DNA of 10,433 nt from Treponema sp. (GTDB lineage Bacteria > Spirochaetota > Spirochaetia > Treponematales > Treponemataceae): NCBI GenBank assembly GCA_031290005.1, contig JAITOJ010000002.1, positions 1 through 10,433 on the forward strand. The letters run 5' to 3'. Below the pieces are notes generated by a model, which was not told where the DNA came from, made no database searches, and was given only the letters and a program-made list of their open reading frames with translations. Made by a program: the position numbers and the translations under genes. Shown here piece by piece: positions 7,684 through 10,433 of this stretch (within the stretch, counting starts at the first letter, position 1; each line of letters begins with the position of its first letter).

Positions 7684-7733
7684 TTTTGGACACTTTTGGG
7701 GTAGTTTTGGGAAAATTTTGATGCGAATTTTGG
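7684..7733 (-). repeat. Helically phased A-tracts upstream of comF (likely bent DNA)
   Basis: Five TTTTGG/TTTTGA hexamers on the plus strand start at 7684, 7694, 7705, 7716 and 7728, spaced 10, 11, 11 and 12 bp. On the minus strand these are CCAAAA-type A-tracts lying 28 to 77 bp upstream of the comF ATG. Spacing near one helical turn is the classical signature of intrinsic curvature, which can stimulate a promoter or bind nucleoid proteins. No clear -35/-10 pair was found here for comF. The rest of the gap (7657-7788) shows no gene and no convincing terminator. Confidence 0.5.
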
Positions 7734-7788
7734 AAACTTCCGGTGTAATTCAGCGGGGACCGGTTGAATACTGTCGGTAGTGGCGCTC

Positions 7789-9588
7789 TTACGCCTTACT
7801 CAACTCCCGCCACTGATTTCGGGCAATCAGCGCCGCGCCATAGGCCCCCATCAGACCCGCCACATCCGGGCGGAACACAGTGAGTCCGGAAATCTGCTCA
7901 AAGGCCCGGAGTACCGCGTCGTTGTTAAATGTTCCCCCCTGCACCACCACCTTGCTGCCGATTTCCGAGGTGTTCCGCAGCTTGATAACCTTAAACAAGG
8001 CGTTCTTAATGACAGAGTAGGACAATCCCGCGGAAATATCCCCCACGGTTGCTCCTTCTTTCTGGGCCTGCTTGACCCGGCTGTTCATGAAGACCGTGCA
8101 GCGGCTGCCCAGGTCGACCGGACGCTCAGCCAGGAGGGCCTTCTGGCTGAAGGCGCGGATATCCAGCCCCAGGGAGCGGGCAAAGTTTTCCAGAAAACTG
8201 CCGCACCCCGCTGAGCACGCCTCGTTCAGTTGGATTGACGTGATGGCTCCGTTCTTCATGCGCAGGCATTTCATATCCTGCCCGCCGATGTCCAGCAGAA
8301 ACTCCACTCCCGGCACCAGAAAGTCAGCGGCGGTGAAATGGGCAATGGTCTCCACTTCCCCGGCGTCCACGTTCAGCGCCGCCTGAAACAACGCCTCACC
8401 GTAACCCGTTGACACAGACCGGGCGATATACACCGACGAAGGCAGCAGTCGGTACAAATCTTTGAGGACCCGCACCGCCAAATCTACGGGATTCCCGGCG
8501 TTCACATCGTAAAAATGCCAGAGGATGCGCCCTTCCTCATCGATAAGGACCGCCTTGGTGGTGGTGCTGCCCGCATCCAGCCCCAGGAAAACCGGTCCGG
8601 AAGCCTCATCCAGGGAAGCCGAGGGAGCCTGCTGGGCCGCATGACGGCGGCGGAAATCCGCCAGTTCCGCTTCGTCCCGGAAAAGCGGTTCCAGCCGGGG
8701 AGCTTCAATCATCTCGGCGTTTTTCAGAGCCTTCAAACTCTCCCTGAAAGAACGCAGAGACACCTCGTTATTTCTCACTGCCGAATAGGCGCAGCCCATG
8801 GCTACAAAGAGCTGGGAATCCGGCGGAACGATGATGGCATCCCCTTCAAGATGCAGGGTTTGGATGAACCGGGAGCGGAGCTGGTCCAAAAAGTGCAAAG
8901 GCCCGCCCAAAAAAGCCACCCGACCCCGGATGGGCTTGCCGCAGGCAAGGCCGGAAATGGTTTGGCTGACCACGGCCTGGAAGATACTGGCCGCGATGTC
9001 TTCCCGGCGCGCCCCTTCGTTAATTAATGGCTGCACATCGGTTTTGGCGAAGACCCCGCAGCGGGCGGCAATAGAATAGATGGTGGAGGCCCCGCGGGCA
9101 AGGTCGTTCAGGCCGGAAGCGTCGGTTTCCAAGAGGGCGGCCATCTGGTCGATGAAGGCCCCGGTGCCGCCGGCGCAGGTGCCGTTCATGCGCTGTTCTA
9201 TACTCCCACCCGCGGCTGCGCCGCCGCCCGGCGAGCTGCCGAAAAACGTGATTTTTGCGTCTTCTCCGCCCAGTTCAATGGCCACGTCGGTTTGGGGAAT
9301 CAGCTTTTTGACCGCCGTGGTGGCGGCCACCACTTCCTGGATAAAGGAAATGCCCAGCCAGTGGGACACCGCCAAACCGCCGGAACCGGTAACCATGGCG
9401 CTTACCGGGCAGTCTCCGCCGTTGGGAACGGTTTGTTCCACCGTGTCCAGCGCCTTGGTCACCACGGAGATGATGGTGCTGCGGATATCCGCCCGGTGGC
9501 GCTCATAATCGCCGTACAAAACCGTATCGTTCTGGTCCATCACCACAATTTTTACCGTGGTGGAACCTACGTCAATTCCTACCCTCAT
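7789..9588 (-). CDS. Acyl-CoA dehydratase activase-like protein, two BadF/BadG/BcrA/BcrD (ASKHA) domains
   Basis: 599 residues. Such activases (archerases) use ATP hydrolysis to inject one low-potential electron from a [4Fe-4S] cluster into 2-hydroxyacyl-CoA dehydratases or benzoyl-CoA-reductase-like enzymes. Two tandem ASKHA domains are visible. Domain 1 (1 to about 275) has GIDVGSTTVK, ELGGEDAK, C138 in NGTCAGGTGAF and C177 in ARCGVF. Domain 2 (about 333-590) has GLDAGSTTTKAV, DIGGQDMK, C458 in EACSAGCGSF and C497 in SRCTVF. In each domain the cysteines are 39 residues apart, the spacing I recall for the cluster ligands of the glutaconate-pathway activase HgdC. Many two-domain relatives continue for about 800 residues with DUF2229 and HgdB-like regions; this one stops right after domain 2. 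Residues 118-129 are an unusual Gly/Ala-rich insert. The ATG at 9586-9588 is preferred over an upstream GTG (9619-9621): it starts at MRVGIDVGS and has AAGGCGG upstream, 4 nt after the PUR gene's stop. Confidence 0.9.
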   Translation of the reverse strand: MRVGIDVGSTTVKIVVMDQNDTVLYGDYERHRADIRSTIISVVTKALDTVEQTVPNGGDCPVSAMVTGSGGLAVSHWLGISFIQEVVAATTAVKKLIPQTDVAIELGGEDAKITFFGSSPGGGAAAGGSIEQRMNGTCAGGTGAFIDQMAALLETDASGLNDLARGASTIYSIAARCGVFAKTDVQPLINEGARREDIAASIFQAVVSQTISGLACGKPIRGRVAFLGGPLHFLDQLRSRFIQTLHLEGDAIIVPPDSQLFVAMGCAYSAVRNNEVSLRSFRESLKALKNAEMIEAPRLEPLFRDEAELADFRRRHAAQQAPSASLDEASGPVFLGLDAGSTTTKAVLIDEEGRILWHFYDVNAGNPVDLAVRVLKDLYRLLPSSVYIARSVSTGYGEALFQAALNVDAGEVETIAHFTAADFLVPGVEFLLDIGGQDMKCLRMKNGAITSIQLNEACSAGCGSFLENFARSLGLDIRAFSQKALLAERPVDLGSRCTVFMNSRVKQAQKEGATVGDISAGLSYSVIKNALFKVIKLRNTSEIGSKVVVQGGTFNNDAVLRAFEQISGLTVFRPDVAGLMGAYGAALIARNQWRELSKA

Positions 9589-9592
9589 CTTG

Positions 9593-9976
9593 TCAATCCG
9601 CCTTGCGTTTGGAAGCCACACGAACCACGCCGGTCCGTTTGACCGCAGGGGCGGACTTTGCGCTTTTCCCTGCCCCGCCTTCAGAACCGGCGGCTTTGGC
9701 AGTGTTCTTTTTAAGCTGCTTTTCGTAAGCCGCTTTCGATTTTGATTTCCGGTCTTTGTCGATGAACGACAGGGAATCGTCCAGACCTTTCAAAAATTCC
9801 CGCATATCCTCCGCAAAGACCACCACGGTACGGCGTTCAAATTCCCCATCGTCCCTGCCTTTGCTTTCCACAACCTGCAAAAATACGTCTCCGGTTCTGT
9901 TTTCTTTTACATTGAAAAAATATGCCCGGTTTTCCAGCACCACCTTGGTGGTAAAAAGTTCAGCCCGCGCTGCCAT
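9593..9976 (-). CDS. PUR-domain (PUR-alpha-like, BpuR type) DNA/RNA-binding protein
   Basis: 127 residues. Residues about 5-72 match the bacterial PUR-alpha-like family (DUF3276), with the diagnostic RAYFFNVKENRTGDVFLQVV, ESKG and FERRTVVVFAEDMREFL; the same pattern occurs in Borrelia BpuR, a single- and double-strand nucleic-acid-binding regulator. From about residue 73 the chain becomes a low-complexity Lys/Ala/Ser-rich basic tail (for example KSKSKAAYEKQLKKNTAKAA) ending in KRKAD, which may add non-specific nucleic-acid affinity. Start ATG 9974-9976 is preceded at 7 nt by AAGGA (minus strand, 9984-9988). A promoter lies just upstream. The TGA stop at 9593-9595 is 4 nt from the activase ATG, so the two genes are almost certainly co-transcribed and probably translationally coupled. 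The biological role is inferred from the family only. Confidence 0.88.
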   Translation of the reverse strand: MAARAELFTTKVVLENRAYFFNVKENRTGDVFLQVVESKGRDDGEFERRTVVVFAEDMREFLKGLDDSLSFIDKDRKSKSKAAYEKQLKKNTAKAAGSEGGAGKSAKSAPAVKRTGVVRVASKRKAD

Positions 9977-10004
9977 GTTTCATTCCTTATCCTAAATTTG
10001 CGTT

Positions 10005-10033
10005 AGTGTAGCACATTTATAAAGAATAGTGAA
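10005..10033 (-). promoter_or_regulatory. Predicted promoter of the PUR-activase operon
   Basis: Read on the minus strand: TTCACT (10028-10033) as -35, 17-nt spacer, TACACT (10005-10010) as -10, each 4 of 6 to consensus. Transcription would begin near 9998, about 20 nt before the PUR-gene ATG. Several ATAG words lie over and upstream of the -35. Confidence 0.5.
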
Positions 10034-10073
10034 TAGACAAATAGCGGGATAGAGATAGCAGGGAACCCCAGCG

Positions 10074-10433
10074 TCAGATTGTTTCCTTCTGGAAAAAATC
10101 CACAATCGACCGACCGTATTCCCGCCGGTCACATCGCGCAAGGGAACCGGTGTGTTCGGGCAGATTCAACTCTCGTGGATAGTGCATCAGAAAAAGGCCA
10201 CCGGGCTTAAGCAGATTTTTGGCAGAGAGGGTTTCCGCAATTTGCTGGTGAAACTTATACGGGAACGGCGGGTCGCAAAAGATGAGGTCGTACTGGTTTT
10301 TGCACCGTTTCAGGAACAACTCCGCCGCGACAAAATGACAGGCAATCCGCTTGCCCAGGGCGCGCTCCGCCATGGCCGCGTTTTGCAGCACCGTGCCGAT
10401 TTTGAGCCGGTCTTTCTCCACCAGCTCGATAGT
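10074..10433 (-). CDS. rsmD: 16S rRNA (guanine-N2)-methyltransferase RsmD, C-terminal part
   Basis: The last 119 codons of an RsmD-type SAM-dependent methyltransferase, which modifies G966 (E. coli numbering) of 16S rRNA during small-subunit assembly. The reading frame is open to the window edge and enters with TIELVEKDRLKI, the segment where RsmD proteins carry VEKD after the SAM-binding glycine motif; the N-terminal third, with that motif, lies beyond the window. The catalytic base-binding motif DPPF is present in YDLIFCDPPFPY, followed by LLKPGGLFLMHYPRE. The C-terminal REYGRSIVDFFQKE is also typical (family end usually YG.T.v.fF). TGA stop at 10074-10076. It lies upstream of the PUR gene on the same strand, about 97 nt away. 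Confidence 0.92.
   Translation of the reverse strand, partial: TIELVEKDRLKIGTVLQNAAMAERALGKRIACHFVAAELFLKRCKNQYDLIFCDPPFPYKFHQQIAETLSAKNLLKPGGLFLMHYPRELNLPEHTGSLARCDRREYGRSIVDFFQKETI

Noticed and set aside
7684..7733. TTTTGG repeats as a CRISPR or tandem-repeat locus
   Set aside because: Units are six bases with 4-6 nt between them, much too short for CRISPR; the helical spacing fits bent DNA better.
7740..7763. CCGGT...ACCGG inverted repeat behind the activase
   Set aside because: Only five base pairs with a 14-nt loop and no T-run on the minus strand; likely chance.
9589..9621. GTG start extending the activase by eleven residues
   Set aside because: The extension lies within the PUR coding region and adds nothing family-like; the ATG at 9586-9588 begins at the canonical RVGIDVGS and has a Shine-Dalgarno-like AAGGCGG.
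8515..9642. Several plus-strand open frames of 100-170 codons
   Set aside because: All lie opposite the activase, whose two cysteine-bearing ASKHA domains are unmistakable; GC-rich coding DNA often leaves long antisense frames.

Overview
The window looks like ordinary chromosomal DNA from a spirochaete, most likely a Treponema-like anaerobe of moderate GC content. The reasons are the PBP2-RodA cell-elongation pair with a long-form RodA, a PUR-domain protein closely resembling the spirochaetal BpuR type, and a two-domain archerase-type acyl-CoA dehydratase activase, a family typical of strict anaerobes. The genus is an inference from gene content; no 16S or other marker is present.

Left part, plus strand (1-4296): the 3' end of the PBP2 gene (mrdA), then rodA overlapping it by one base, then, one base after the rodA stop, a radical SAM protein fused to a DUF2344 domain. 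The tight spacing suggests one operon. PBP2 and RodA form the transpeptidase/glycosyltransferase pair of the elongation machinery. The fusion protein belongs to a conserved family of uncertain substrate.

Middle, plus strand (4297-6802): an AT-rich intergenic segment carries a near-consensus promoter for rny (RNase Y, the membrane-anchored mRNA endonuclease). rny is followed at once by a strong 14-bp stem-loop, then an unrecognised gene with one N-terminal hydrophobic segment, then a tRNA-Leu(CAG) with its own sigma70-type promoter.

Right part, minus strand (6820-10433): reading from the right edge, a partial rsmD (16S rRNA guanine methyltransferase), a promoter, a small PUR-domain nucleic-acid-binding protein with a basic tail, and 4 nt later the 599-residue activase, which lacks the dehydratase-like C-terminal half found in its long relatives. 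A 132-bp gap with helically phased A-tracts follows, then comF. comF converges on the tRNA gene.

No mobile element, CRISPR array, toxin-antitoxin, defence island or biosynthetic cluster was seen. The most notable points are the short double-activase coupled to a PUR protein, the composition break inside the radical SAM/DUF2344 fusion, the phased A-tracts, and the hairpin behind rny.
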